Shown here: piece by piece, positions 43,939-52,964 of the stretch | How positions within the stretch are numbered: position 1 is the first letter of the stretch | How the letters are laid out: the number at the start of each line of letters is the position of its first letter | Assembly: GCF_037094685.1 (NCBI RefSeq) | Contig: NZ_CP146614.1 | Span: 2,294,001 to 2,358,000, forward strand | Direction of reading: 5' to 3' | Source: Massilia sp. METH4 | GTDB lineage: Bacteria; Pseudomonadota; Gammaproteobacteria; Burkholderiales; Burkholderiaceae_D | DNA length: 64,000 nucleotides | Made by a program: the position numbers and the translations under genes | Notes under the pieces: model-generated | What the model was told of the DNA's origin: nothing | The model's input: only the letters and a program-made list of their open reading frames with translations | The model's database searches: none

Positions 43939-45816
43939 ATGTCCGAGAAGACTGAACCGATCAGCCCTCCAGCTTCCACCTGGGTCCGATTTTTAAGAAA
44001 CTACGGACCACTTCCGACCAATGGCAATCTCTTCGACGAACACGTCAATAAAGCGCTGAAGCGTGCAAGTGTGCAGCCAATCACCCTACCCACGCCACGT
44101 CTCGACGAAATGTTCGCAGCGCTTCAGACGGGCCAAGGCTCGTTGCTCGTTGCCGGTACGGCCGGTGACGGTAAAACCTACCATTGCCGCAATCTGTGGG
44201 ACCGGCTAGGCGGTGCAGAAGCCGAATGGAACTCGTCCGGCAATATCAAGACGCTGCAAGTTGCGGAGCGCATGATCGTTTTCGTTAAAGACTTGAGCGC
44301 CGTGACACTCGGCAGCATTGACAGTCAGCATATCTGTGATGGTCTGCAAGCATCGGTCGATGGCGACGACCGCGTCTCGTATGTGATCGCGACGAACCAT
44401 GGCAAGATTTTGGAGCACTTGCGTGCGCGCGAACATGGCGGACCGATTAGCCCATTGCGCGAATCCGTGCAGTGCGCATTTCTTGATCCTGACGCGTGCC
44501 ACCCTAGGCTGAAGGTCGTAGACCTGAGTAAAGCGTCGAACCGTGGGTCACTCGATGACGTTCTCAATGCAGTCGCGAAGCATCCCGAATGGTCGCGCTG
44601 CAATAATTGCGCATTCAACCCAGCAAGCCAAGTGTGTCCGATTTACGAAAACCGTACGCGCATTCTCGGCCAGCACGATGATCGTTCGTTTGCAAGGCGG
44701 CTAGGTGACTTGGTGGAGCTGTCGCGTTTGAATGGCACCCATCTGCCGGTTCGCGACATGCTGACCTTGGTAACGAATGTGGTGCTTGGCCATCCTGATG
44801 CGAAAGAAGGCCTGATGACTTGCGCCGACGTGCCGAAGATCCAGTCCGAAGGCACTGTGGATCAGGCGAGTCTTTACCGTAACACCTTCTTCGCGAACCT
44901 CAAGCCGAAACGCGCCGCGGCGCAGCCCGTCAGTCGCACGCTCGCCGTGTTTGGCGTCGGCGCTGAGACCGGAAACGGCGTGGACGGTTTACTCGTGTAT
45001 GGGTCGGATGACACGCGTCTGAAAACCGACTTCAACGACCTCGTCGCCAACGATCCTTTATTTGGGGCTTCGGACACGTTTATCACAGCGCAGCGCGCCT
45101 ATCTCGAAGGGGATGAGCGAGACCACGGCGACGGCAACGCCAACGAATTCCTGAAACGCTTGGCGGATCAACGGCGGCGCTTGTTTTTCACTTTGCCCGA
45201 TGTCGCGACGACGCCGTACTCGTTCTGGGAGCTGACGGCGTTCCGTCACGCTGGCGCTTACTTGTCCCTGTTGACCTCGTTCGACGGCCTTAAAAATACG
45301 GTGTCCGAGCGCGCCAAGGCCATGGTAATCAAGGGCTTGAATCGCGTCTTTACCGGATTGCTGTTGGAGAACGTCGACAAAGTGTTCGTGGCCGAGGCCG
45401 GTGCCTCGACGCGGTCACGCACCAGTGTGTTATGCCAGACCGAAATTGCAGTACGCAGGGGGGCCGGCGGGACCGGGCTTGCGTTCCGGCGGAATGAGAC
45501 GACTGGCGTACCGAGTGTCGAGGTCGCGCTCGGGGCTGATCAAGCCAAGGTGGCTTTCGATCTCACTCCGATCCGGTTCGAGTTCCTGTGTCACGTTGCC
45601 GAAGGCGCCCTGCCGGGTAGTTTCTCGAATGAGTGCTTAGAGGATGTGCAAGCGTTCAAGGCGCGCTTGCTGCGGCAATCCGAAGCCGAACGTCGTGGGC
45701 TGGCTGCTGAGTATGGCAGTAGTGACGACGGTGAGCTCGATCTATCGTTCATCGAGATCAATGATCGCAACGGCAACGGCTCACTTGAGCGTATCACGGT
45801 AAGGGTGCCGACATGA
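43939..45816 (+). CDS. dptF: DptF/SspF-type phosphorothioation-dependent restriction protein
   Basis: A 625-residue protein with a Walker A motif GTAGDGKTYH at about 71-80 and a CNNCAFNPASQVC cysteine cluster at about 221-233 that may bind zinc. It is the first of three genes joined by 4-bp and 1-bp overlaps, with an FtsK-type giant last. That is the arrangement of the F-G-H restriction modules that accompany Dnd and Ssp phosphorothioation. In those systems the F-G-H complex damages DNA lacking the sulfur mark. Identity rests on order, the P-loop and the presence of the Ssp modification genes next door. Which of Dpt or Ssp subfamily it belongs to is not settled by motifs alone. Confidence 0.75.
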   Translation: MSEKTEPISPPASTWVRFLRNYGPLPTNGNLFDEHVNKALKRASVQPITLPTPRLDEMFAALQTGQGSLLVAGTAGDGKTYHCRNLWDRLGGAEAEWNSSGNIKTLQVAERMIVFVKDLSAVTLGSIDSQHICDGLQASVDGDDRVSYVIATNHGKILEHLRAREHGGPISPLRESVQCAFLDPDACHPRLKVVDLSKASNRGSLDDVLNAVAKHPEWSRCNNCAFNPASQVCPIYENRTRILGQHDDRSFARRLGDLVELSRLNGTHLPVRDMLTLVTNVVLGHPDAKEGLMTCADVPKIQSEGTVDQASLYRNTFFANLKPKRAAAQPVSRTLAVFGVGAETGNGVDGLLVYGSDDTRLKTDFNDLVANDPLFGASDTFITAQRAYLEGDERDHGDGNANEFLKRLADQRRRLFFTLPDVATTPYSFWELTAFRHAGAYLSLLTSFDGLKNTVSERAKAMVIKGLNRVFTGLLLENVDKVFVAEAGASTRSRTSVLCQTEIAVRRGAGGTGLAFRRNETTGVPSVEVALGADQAKVAFDLTPIRFEFLCHVAEGALPGSFSNECLEDVQAFKARLLRQSEAERRGLAAEYGSSDDGELDLSFIEINDRNGNGSLERITVRVPT

Positions 45817-47330
45817 TCAGGCCACGTATTCACGACAACATCAGTTTTGCGGTTGATGAGCATATCTGGGGGCACAGATTACACGATGCCCAACTACCGC
45901 ATCTGACCTTCCTCGAGTTTTTAACGGTGTACGCGTCGAACGTCGCCCAGCCGTTTCAGGTCGGCGCCGATGGCTATGCGGAGTACACCCCGCAGCGCCA
46001 ACTCCGCTTGCGCCATATCTTGTTCAATAACCCGCACATCGATACCGTTGCCCGTCGCCGTGTGGCCGACGACGATAAATGGTCGGAGTGGACCAGACTA
46101 TTTTTGGACGGCGCGGTCGGCCTCGGGGAGCATGACCTCGACCATCTACGTGACGTCTTCGATTGCTTCGACGATTTTGCGCGTGCCGTCGACGTATTAC
46201 GCTCGTCCGCCTTTGAAGCCAACAGTAACAAGCGCTGGAGTTCCAAGTTTGTCTTCCCGTACGGGAAAGCAACCTTATACGAAGATCTGAAAGTCGATAG
46301 CAACGGCAATGGCACGAACGACCGCAATTTTTTCGGCCGTACTGGCGAGCTGCTGTATTTGATGTTGGCACGCGCCCAGCGTGCAAGCGAATTGGGGCAG
46401 CTGTTGAACGCGCGATTGTTCGACCATTCGACGCAGCTGAACCGCTTGGCGCAAGCCGTTCAAGGCGCGCCACAATTGGCGAATTCGCCGAAAAAGACCG
46501 GCTATCTACCAGCAGGTCGACTGGCGCGCTTTGACCGCATGTGCGAAGACTGGATCACAATCCTATCGTGCCAAATGCCGATCGAAGATGCGATCGAACA
46601 TCTCGTGCGTTCGGCGGGTTTAAATTTGCTGCTGTATTTCATCGAGCAGGGTAAGGCGGTGGTTGGCGACACCGATCCGCTTGAGCTGTTGTGCGAAATC
46701 GTGTCCCAGGACCGCAGTAAGGTACGCACGCTGTCGGGCGACGCCTGGCAGCACTATCAAACGCTGTCGACACGCGCCGTGCGCACCTCGATCCAGGGCG
46801 TATCTGGGCTGCCCGAATGGCACCAGGCGCTCGCGTCGGCGAACCCCTCGGAAGCATGCGCGGAGGTGCTGTCCGGGATGTTCCAATGGCCGCCGCAGGA
46901 CAGCAGTTATGCCAATAAAACACCACAGGGCTTGGTCGATGAACTGATCGAAGATGCCACGTCGCGTCATTCGAAACACCTAGGCAAAGTGCATTCGGCC
47001 TGGTCGCGTGCGATCGGCTTGAGCTCGCGGCGCTTGAGTCGCCGGACCCGGTATGCGCCCGACGATCGATTCCTCAAGACACTCGTCGTTACCCTCGTCA
47101 AGGGACCGATGGAATTCACGGAGTTCCTACAAATGGCGAAAAAGCGCTACGGCTTGATTTGTGGCGAGGTCGAAGGGGTGCGCTTTGTCAAAGACAATCT
47201 GGTTGACCAAGAGGCTTTGAGTGATAACGCGGCCAAGCTGCAGTCGCGCTTGTTGAGTCTCGGGCTTCTGCGTCGCTTGTCCGATGCATGTGCCTTTGTC
47301 GAGAATCCTTTTACTAATGAGGCTGGCTGA
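45813..47330 (+). CDS. dptG: DptG/SspG-type restriction module protein
   Basis: A 505-residue protein without a motif I can name. It starts by ATGA overlap with the DptF-like gene and its stop shares a base with the start of the DptH-like gene, so the three are translationally coupled. The middle position in an F-G-H set is the reason for the call. The sequence is soluble and largely helical, without a signal peptide or membrane segment. A C-terminal FTEFLQMAKKRYGLICGEVEG segment could be a winged-helix, a weak observation. Confidence 0.65.
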   Translation: MIRPRIHDNISFAVDEHIWGHRLHDAQLPHLTFLEFLTVYASNVAQPFQVGADGYAEYTPQRQLRLRHILFNNPHIDTVARRRVADDDKWSEWTRLFLDGAVGLGEHDLDHLRDVFDCFDDFARAVDVLRSSAFEANSNKRWSSKFVFPYGKATLYEDLKVDSNGNGTNDRNFFGRTGELLYLMLARAQRASELGQLLNARLFDHSTQLNRLAQAVQGAPQLANSPKKTGYLPAGRLARFDRMCEDWITILSCQMPIEDAIEHLVRSAGLNLLLYFIEQGKAVVGDTDPLELLCEIVSQDRSKVRTLSGDAWQHYQTLSTRAVRTSIQGVSGLPEWHQALASANPSEACAEVLSGMFQWPPQDSSYANKTPQGLVDELIEDATSRHSKHLGKVHSAWSRAIGLSSRRLSRRTRYAPDDRFLKTLVVTLVKGPMEFTEFLQMAKKRYGLICGEVEGVRFVKDNLVDQEALSDNAAKLQSRLLSLGLLRRLSDACAFVENPFTNEAG

Positions 47331-50300
47331 TGCAGGCAAACCGTATCGTAGGACGGGTGGGTGCCACAGTCCTAAAAAAACGTATTGCCGATATGGAGCA
47401 GACCGCGCAAGACACCACTGCGCGTTTCCGGCTTGATCGGCTGTCTTCCGCACAGATCGCGTCGGTCGTGCGCGAGGTGACGAGCGACCCAATATTGGCG
47501 GGACAGATTGACGTCAAAGTGCCAGTCTTTTTAGTGCACGGCGAGGAAATGCCGGATGGGGCGACGATCTCCGGCAATGCGGGGGATGGGCGCAATTTCA
47601 ATACCGACAAGCCGGTCCTGTTGACGGCCAACGGTGATGAGCCCGGCATTGCGGATACCGTTGCGTATGTGGCCGCGTTGGGCGCGCGCGAATTCAAGAG
47701 TCACAGCGAGGCTTGGGCCGAGGCCGCCACGCGCATCGTCGGTGTTACGCCGACCGCCGACGACATGCGGATTTTCCGCGCTGCGTTGGCGGGTTTGTTT
47801 GCCGCCGCTGAGCTCGATCTGCCGTTGCGCCAAGCCGGGGAATATTGTGCAGCCGTCGCTAGTGCGATCCACGTCGAAGGCTTCCCGATTCGCCTGGCGC
47901 TTGGCTATGCATTGCCTATTCTTGGTTTACCCCGTGATCGCTCGTTATTTGCCAACGAACGCACCTTTGGTACCGCCATGAGCCCATGGCGCAAGCAATT
48001 CGACAAGACCGCCCTTGATCGGAGGGAGCTCCTTGGGAAGTCGCGTAAAAACGGACAGCCGATCGACGCGGCTGAATTGAAAGAGCGGTATGACGCGAAC
48101 GAATCATTGATCGCGGAGCACGCCCGTCCTATCGTGCGGGCGTTTATCCAAGCCGATGCCGGGGACAAGCACGCTGCTGCCGCGTTGGCTGAACTGGAAT
48201 GGGAAGCCGATGGCGTCAACCTGATCTTTGACCGCCCGAAAGAGCGCCAGTTGGGCCTTGCGGCTGCCACCCGCGAGTTCTTCGACGACGACCATCCTGA
48301 CGTCCTCGATGAGCGGTGGACACAGTACCTTGAAGAACTTAGGGCCAGGGAACGCCGTTCGGATTGGCAAAAGCCAGAGGACGAGGAATTCTTTGACCGC
48401 CATCGGCAGTTTATTGAAGAGAACAGTGACCTGCGTAAGCGCTGGGAAAAGATTATCTTCGGTAAGCCCGTCGAGTGCATTGACTTACTCGACGGGTTGG
48501 TAACGGCCACACATCGCTTGACGCAAAGTGTGGACAGCGTGCAGGGCGATCGCTTCTTGCGTATTCGGGTGCGCCGCACGAGCAAGGATTGGCGTACCAA
48601 CTTTAACCACGACGTAGGTGCGTTCTTCTCGATGATGTACCGTGGTCTGCGCGAGAGTCTTGGTGAACGCGTCGAGTGGCAAGTCGATGGTAAGGGGCAC
48701 AATCCACACGACCCTTTGTTCTCCTTCCCAGAATATTTTGCACACGCGAATCGCAACAACAAGTACAAGGTCAACGTCTCCGAAAGCCGGGCAGCGACAC
48801 AACTGAAATTCGACGTCTCGTTGGTTGAACGGCGCGGCCAGGACGAGTTCGCGTTGCAAAAGACCCAATTGCTGTGGTCCTGCAACGCGCGTGCCATTGG
48901 CTTGGCGCTCAGGGAAGATGTACAACGTTTGCTGTCCAAGGGTGGCATTGCGTGTACTGATGTGTCGCGTAAGCTCGTTAGCAGCAAAGGCGCCGCGCAA
49001 AGTGTCTCGTTGTTGGACGTGAGTACCCTTGAGGCCGTCTTTGGTCGCGACGCTGGATCCTTGGTGCCGCCGTCGAGCCGTATGGTGGACATGCGAAAGG
49101 AGATCAAGAGGCGGATCGAGGAAGAAGCGAAGAATGGCCGCTATCGCGCCGATCAGCGCAACACCATTCGCCAGGCGTGGAACACGTTCGAACACGATTA
49201 CGAGCGTGCACTGAACGATTTTTTCAACGACGGCCTGCATGCCGAGTCCATGCTGACGCAAGCGGACGCGTATGGCGAATTGCTACGTACGCTGTTGGTC
49301 CACGCGCGGGGAGACGTGTGTCGGTTGCACATCCTAGCACCCGTGCTGTCGATTGGTACCGTGAGGCTATCCGGTAGTCCGCAGGCATTGATTATCCCGC
49401 CTTGGCACCCGGAGCGCTTAAAAGCCCTGTCCATCAAAACACGACGCACGGCCGGATTGATCGCACACCTGCTCATTGGCCAAAATGTGAGCTTTGGCGA
49501 TTCGAAGATCTTCTTCCGTGATTTCACGGAGGAGCTCGAGCATCCGTTCTACCCTGAGATCGCCTTGGCGACGCAAGACAAGGGCTTGACCTTGGTGGCG
49601 GAAACGGCCACAGTCAATGGCTACAGTTTGTTTGAGCCGCCCGCGCGTGATGAAACGGCTGGCATGACCGATGTGCTGCCCGGTCCGGCCGCCAAACAGG
49701 TGCGTGATTTGCTCGAACGTTTCGTCAGCCTGCAACCGCACGAAGCCAACAACCTGAGTGTGCTGTTGTACGACGCGGATGCGGCGGCCTTGCCGGTTGC
49801 CGCCATTCGTGAGCTCGAAGCCATGCAAACGGACCGCGCGATGCACTGCAATATCGCCGTCCGTCATCGCACGCCAGCCAAGCTACGCGGTATCTATTCG
49901 GAGTTGGTAGCGAAAGGCGACGCCGAAGGCGACATGCCGGTCACAAGCGAGATCTCAGACAATTTCATGTCGAAGCTGCGGGTCTCGGTGTCGCCGCCAG
50001 GCGCCAATGCCGCCAAGAGCCCGCACGGCTTCAAACCGTTCGACGTGGCCTTCTTGCACGATGTCGTTGCGCGTACCGCGACCGTTGAATGGCTCCCCGT
50101 TGGCTACACCGACCATACTGACGACCTCGAGCACGCGCCGTCACGCTGGTCGTATCGCGCCGTCTCCGGTGAAGACGAATTGAAAGCCGCTACCTTCCTA
50201 ACGTGTCCGAGACAAACGCGGTCGGGCCGCGCATGGGTTGACGCGATTCACGCGGCCGAGCGCCAAATTGACCACGTTGAGGGCAAGTCATTTGTCCCAG

Positions 50301-52768
50301 CACGGCGTATTTCGCTGCAAGACGAGAAGCTTAGCTCGATGCTCGACGAAGCGCACGGCTTGGCGGAGTGGGTTGCGACCTATGACGAGTTGCTCGATAA
50401 GCGCCAACTGCGCGCCAACGGTGTGACCGTCGTACGTTATCGTCGCCACCAAACGAATGGTCGGAACGTCATCGTGAGTTCGACAAGTGAACTGCGTTTG
50501 TTGTCGGTCCTCGTCAAACGTCGTCTGGTCGAAATCGGCTTCGCGCCAAACGACGAGCAACTCGACACGGTGGCCAGGCGCTTGGTCGACGACGCGTTGT
50601 TGGTGTCGGGCGATATCGTCATGCGTGCCGCTAAGCGCGGCGTGTCCGCTGGTGAATTGATCGGACTGGTGTTGAGTCGCTGGCTGATGACCCAAGAATT
50701 TGCGGTCATCAGCCGCGGGACGCAGGCACAGCTTCAAGTATTTTTCCTGCTTGACGATTATGCGTCTTGGCTGGCGCAACAAGAAAGCCGGCTCGCGGAC
50801 CTGTTGGGCTTATGTGTTCATGAAGATGAAGACGGCATCCAATGCCATATCTGCGTGGTTGAGGCAAAGTATGTGTCTGCGCAAGGCGCAGCCGACGCAA
50901 AACGCTCTTCGGTTGCACAATTAGGCGCAACCTTGTCGACCTTGGATGAGGCCCTGTTTGGTGATCCCGGCCGACTCGACCGCGATTTGTGGCTCTCGCG
51001 TATAGCCGATTTGCTGCTCGACGCGGTGGTCCCACCTGGATTGACCGGCTTGCTTGAACGTGCGCGCTCAGCAATCCGTGACGGCAACGTCGCGATTTCA
51101 ATGCGCGGTTATTCGCAAGTGTTCGTGCATTCGCAGGAAGACGATGGCGCAGGCATCAGTGCTGGGCGGCATGTCGTGGCCGTCAAAGGTACATCGCCCG
51201 CCTCACAAGAGGTCTACGACAGGAAAAAACTGCGACAGCTGTTGGATGCATATGTCGCGCAAGGGGACTCCATCGCGGTGCGGCAATCGCTTGCCACAGA
51301 TGCACCGTGGAGTGTAGTCGACATACGGTCACCCGCCCGGCGCACGACCTGGACCGAGATGGTGGGACAGCTGATCCCGGCGCCAAAAACGCCCAATGAT
51401 GTGGTCGTGGCGACTGAGGCGACGCCCAGCGTATCCATGCCGGTAACGGCAGAACACAGCGCGGTAGTTGTGCCACAAGCCGCGGCAATGCCGCACCCCG
51501 CGCCAACGACCACCTCGGAGTCCACCTTGGCCACACTGCCCAATGCCAGCACGCCGCCAGCGTCAAGCATGGGTGCCAGCGTCTCCAAATATGGTCCCGC
51601 TCTGAGCGCCTTGGTGGCAGCGAAAGCCGCAGCGACGACCGATGACGAAGAACGTAACGCGTGGGCCCAGGAGGCCACCCGCCAGCTCAAGTCCGCGCTC
51701 AACGGTTATGGCTTGCAAGCGCAAGTCTTGGGAACCCGACTGACCCCAAATGGTTGTTTGGTGCGCTTTGCCGGCTCCGATAAGCTGCGCGTGGATGACA
51801 TCGAAGCGCGCCGTACGCAGTTGCTGACGACGCATGGGATCCGTTTGGTCACGATTCAACCGAAACCGGGCGAGATCGTCGTCACACTTGCCGGGGAACG
51901 CCGTCAAGCGGTGTCATTGTGGAATGTTTGGCATACGCGCCGAATCAATCGCAACGTCGCTGGCATCAATGGCTCGCTGATTCTAGGATTTCAAGAATTG
52001 AATGGTTCGGTGCTGTATTTGAATCTGACGGGCGACTTCGGTGGAATGACTCAACACGAACCGCATTCCCTAGTGGCGGGCGCCACCGGTAGCGGCAAAT
52101 CGGTGCTCATCCAGGCCTTGCTGCTCGATATCGCTGCTACCAATTCATCGGTGCTTGCGAAGATCGTTTTGATCGATCCAAAGATGGGCGTCGATTACGC
52201 AGTCCTAGACTCCCTACCGCACTTGCAAGAGCCGGTCGTGACCGAAAAAGAGCGCGCAGCCCAGGTATTGGCGAGCTTGGTGGACGAGATGGAAGGACGG
52301 TATCGGAAGTTTGCTGCCGCCCGGGTGCGCGACCTGACTACCTACAACGCGAGCGTCGAGGCAAGCGAACGTTTGCCGATGATGTTCTTGGTACACGATG
52401 AGTTTGCGGACTGGATGTTGGATGATGCCTATAAGGCCGCGGTGAGTGCTGCGGTCCAGCGTCTCGGTGTGAAGGCGCGCGCAGCCGGCATCCACTTGTT
52501 CTTTGGCGCCCAGCGCCCTGACAAGGACGTGATGCCGATGCAGTTGCGCGACAACTTAGGAAATCGGTTGATTTTGAAAGTCGCCAGCGAAGCGACGTCG
52601 AAAATCGTTCTAGACCGCCCTGGCGCTGAACAATTACTGGGCCGTGGACACCTCGCCGCACGCTTAAGTGGCGAGCAAGGTCTGGTGTATGCGCAAGCGC
52701 CTTTCTTGTCGGATGCGGAGATGGGCGAAGCCGTGGAAGCCATTAAACTCGACGATTTACAACGTTGA
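47330..52768 (+). CDS. dptH: DptH/SspH-type FtsK/HerA-like translocase with nuclease-like motif
   Basis: An 1812-residue protein. The C-terminal part (about 1540-1812) is an FtsK/HerA-type motor: Walker A GATGSGKSV at about 1584-1592, KIVLIDPKMGVDY, Walker B-like MMFLVHDEFADW and FFGAQRPDKDVMP. The region before it is a low-complexity Ser/Pro/Thr/Ala linker (about 1350-1415). Upstream, HEDEDG followed by ICVVEAKY (about 1163-1180) resembles a PD-(D/E)xK nuclease core. It is the last and largest gene of the F-G-H restriction module and should translocate along unmodified DNA. The nuclease assignment is inference from two short motifs. Codon use is that of the island. Confidence 0.82.
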   Translation: MQANRIVGRVGATVLKKRIADMEQTAQDTTARFRLDRLSSAQIASVVREVTSDPILAGQIDVKVPVFLVHGEEMPDGATISGNAGDGRNFNTDKPVLLTANGDEPGIADTVAYVAALGAREFKSHSEAWAEAATRIVGVTPTADDMRIFRAALAGLFAAAELDLPLRQAGEYCAAVASAIHVEGFPIRLALGYALPILGLPRDRSLFANERTFGTAMSPWRKQFDKTALDRRELLGKSRKNGQPIDAAELKERYDANESLIAEHARPIVRAFIQADAGDKHAAAALAELEWEADGVNLIFDRPKERQLGLAAATREFFDDDHPDVLDERWTQYLEELRARERRSDWQKPEDEEFFDRHRQFIEENSDLRKRWEKIIFGKPVECIDLLDGLVTATHRLTQSVDSVQGDRFLRIRVRRTSKDWRTNFNHDVGAFFSMMYRGLRESLGERVEWQVDGKGHNPHDPLFSFPEYFAHANRNNKYKVNVSESRAATQLKFDVSLVERRGQDEFALQKTQLLWSCNARAIGLALREDVQRLLSKGGIACTDVSRKLVSSKGAAQSVSLLDVSTLEAVFGRDAGSLVPPSSRMVDMRKEIKRRIEEEAKNGRYRADQRNTIRQAWNTFEHDYERALNDFFNDGLHAESMLTQADAYGELLRTLLVHARGDVCRLHILAPVLSIGTVRLSGSPQALIIPPWHPERLKALSIKTRRTAGLIAHLLIGQNVSFGDSKIFFRDFTEELEHPFYPEIALATQDKGLTLVAETATVNGYSLFEPPARDETAGMTDVLPGPAAKQVRDLLERFVSLQPHEANNLSVLLYDADAAALPVAAIRELEAMQTDRAMHCNIAVRHRTPAKLRGIYSELVAKGDAEGDMPVTSEISDNFMSKLRVSVSPPGANAAKSPHGFKPFDVAFLHDVVARTATVEWLPVGYTDHTDDLEHAPSRWSYRAVSGEDELKAATFLTCPRQTRSGRAWVDAIHAAERQIDHVEGKSFVPARRISLQDEKLSSMLDEAHGLAEWVATYDELLDKRQLRANGVTVVRYRRHQTNGRNVIVSSTSELRLLSVLVKRRLVEIGFAPNDEQLDTVARRLVDDALLVSGDIVMRAAKRGVSAGELIGLVLSRWLMTQEFAVISRGTQAQLQVFFLLDDYASWLAQQESRLADLLGLCVHEDEDGIQCHICVVEAKYVSAQGAADAKRSSVAQLGATLSTLDEALFGDPGRLDRDLWLSRIADLLLDAVVPPGLTGLLERARSAIRDGNVAISMRGYSQVFVHSQEDDGAGISAGRHVVAVKGTSPASQEVYDRKKLRQLLDAYVAQGDSIAVRQSLATDAPWSVVDIRSPARRTTWTEMVGQLIPAPKTPNDVVVATEATPSVSMPVTAEHSAVVVPQAAAMPHPAPTTTSESTLATLPNASTPPASSMGASVSKYGPALSALVAAKAAATTDDEERNAWAQEATRQLKSALNGYGLQAQVLGTRLTPNGCLVRFAGSDKLRVDDIEARRTQLLTTHGIRLVTIQPKPGEIVVTLAGERRQAVSLWNVWHTRRINRNVAGINGSLILGFQELNGSVLYLNLTGDFGGMTQHEPHSLVAGATGSGKSVLIQALLLDIAATNSSVLAKIVLIDPKMGVDYAVLDSLPHLQEPVVTEKERAAQVLASLVDEMEGRYRKFAAARVRDLTTYNASVEASERLPMMFLVHDEFADWMLDDAYKAAVSAAVQRLGVKARAAGIHLFFGAQRPDKDVMPMQLRDNLGNRLILKVASEATSKIVLDRPGAEQLLGRGHLAARLSGEQGLVYAQAPFLSDAEMGEAVEAIKLDDLQR

Positions 52769-52821
52769 ACCACATAAGAGCACTGCAACTCACTGGGCTT
52801 CCCCGTGTCGACGGACACTTT

Positions 52822-52850
52822 CGATAGGTATCATGTCACTATCGGAGGTT
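52822..52850 (+). terminator. Candidate terminator after the restriction module
   Basis: CGATAG and CTATCG form a 6-bp stem around 11 bases, followed by GAGG and a short T-run (TTTTT) 54 bp after the DptH stop. The stem is short, so termination is only plausible. The island composition ends about here. Confidence 0.35.
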
Positions 52851-52964
52851 TTTCGTGGTGATCGCAAATAGTTCAGCCCAAAACCTTGCTCCCCGCCATG
52901 ACCGGTTCCGCGCCAGTCACTAACCTTTCGACACCCGATCCGGGTGATCTGAAAGGAGATGGAC

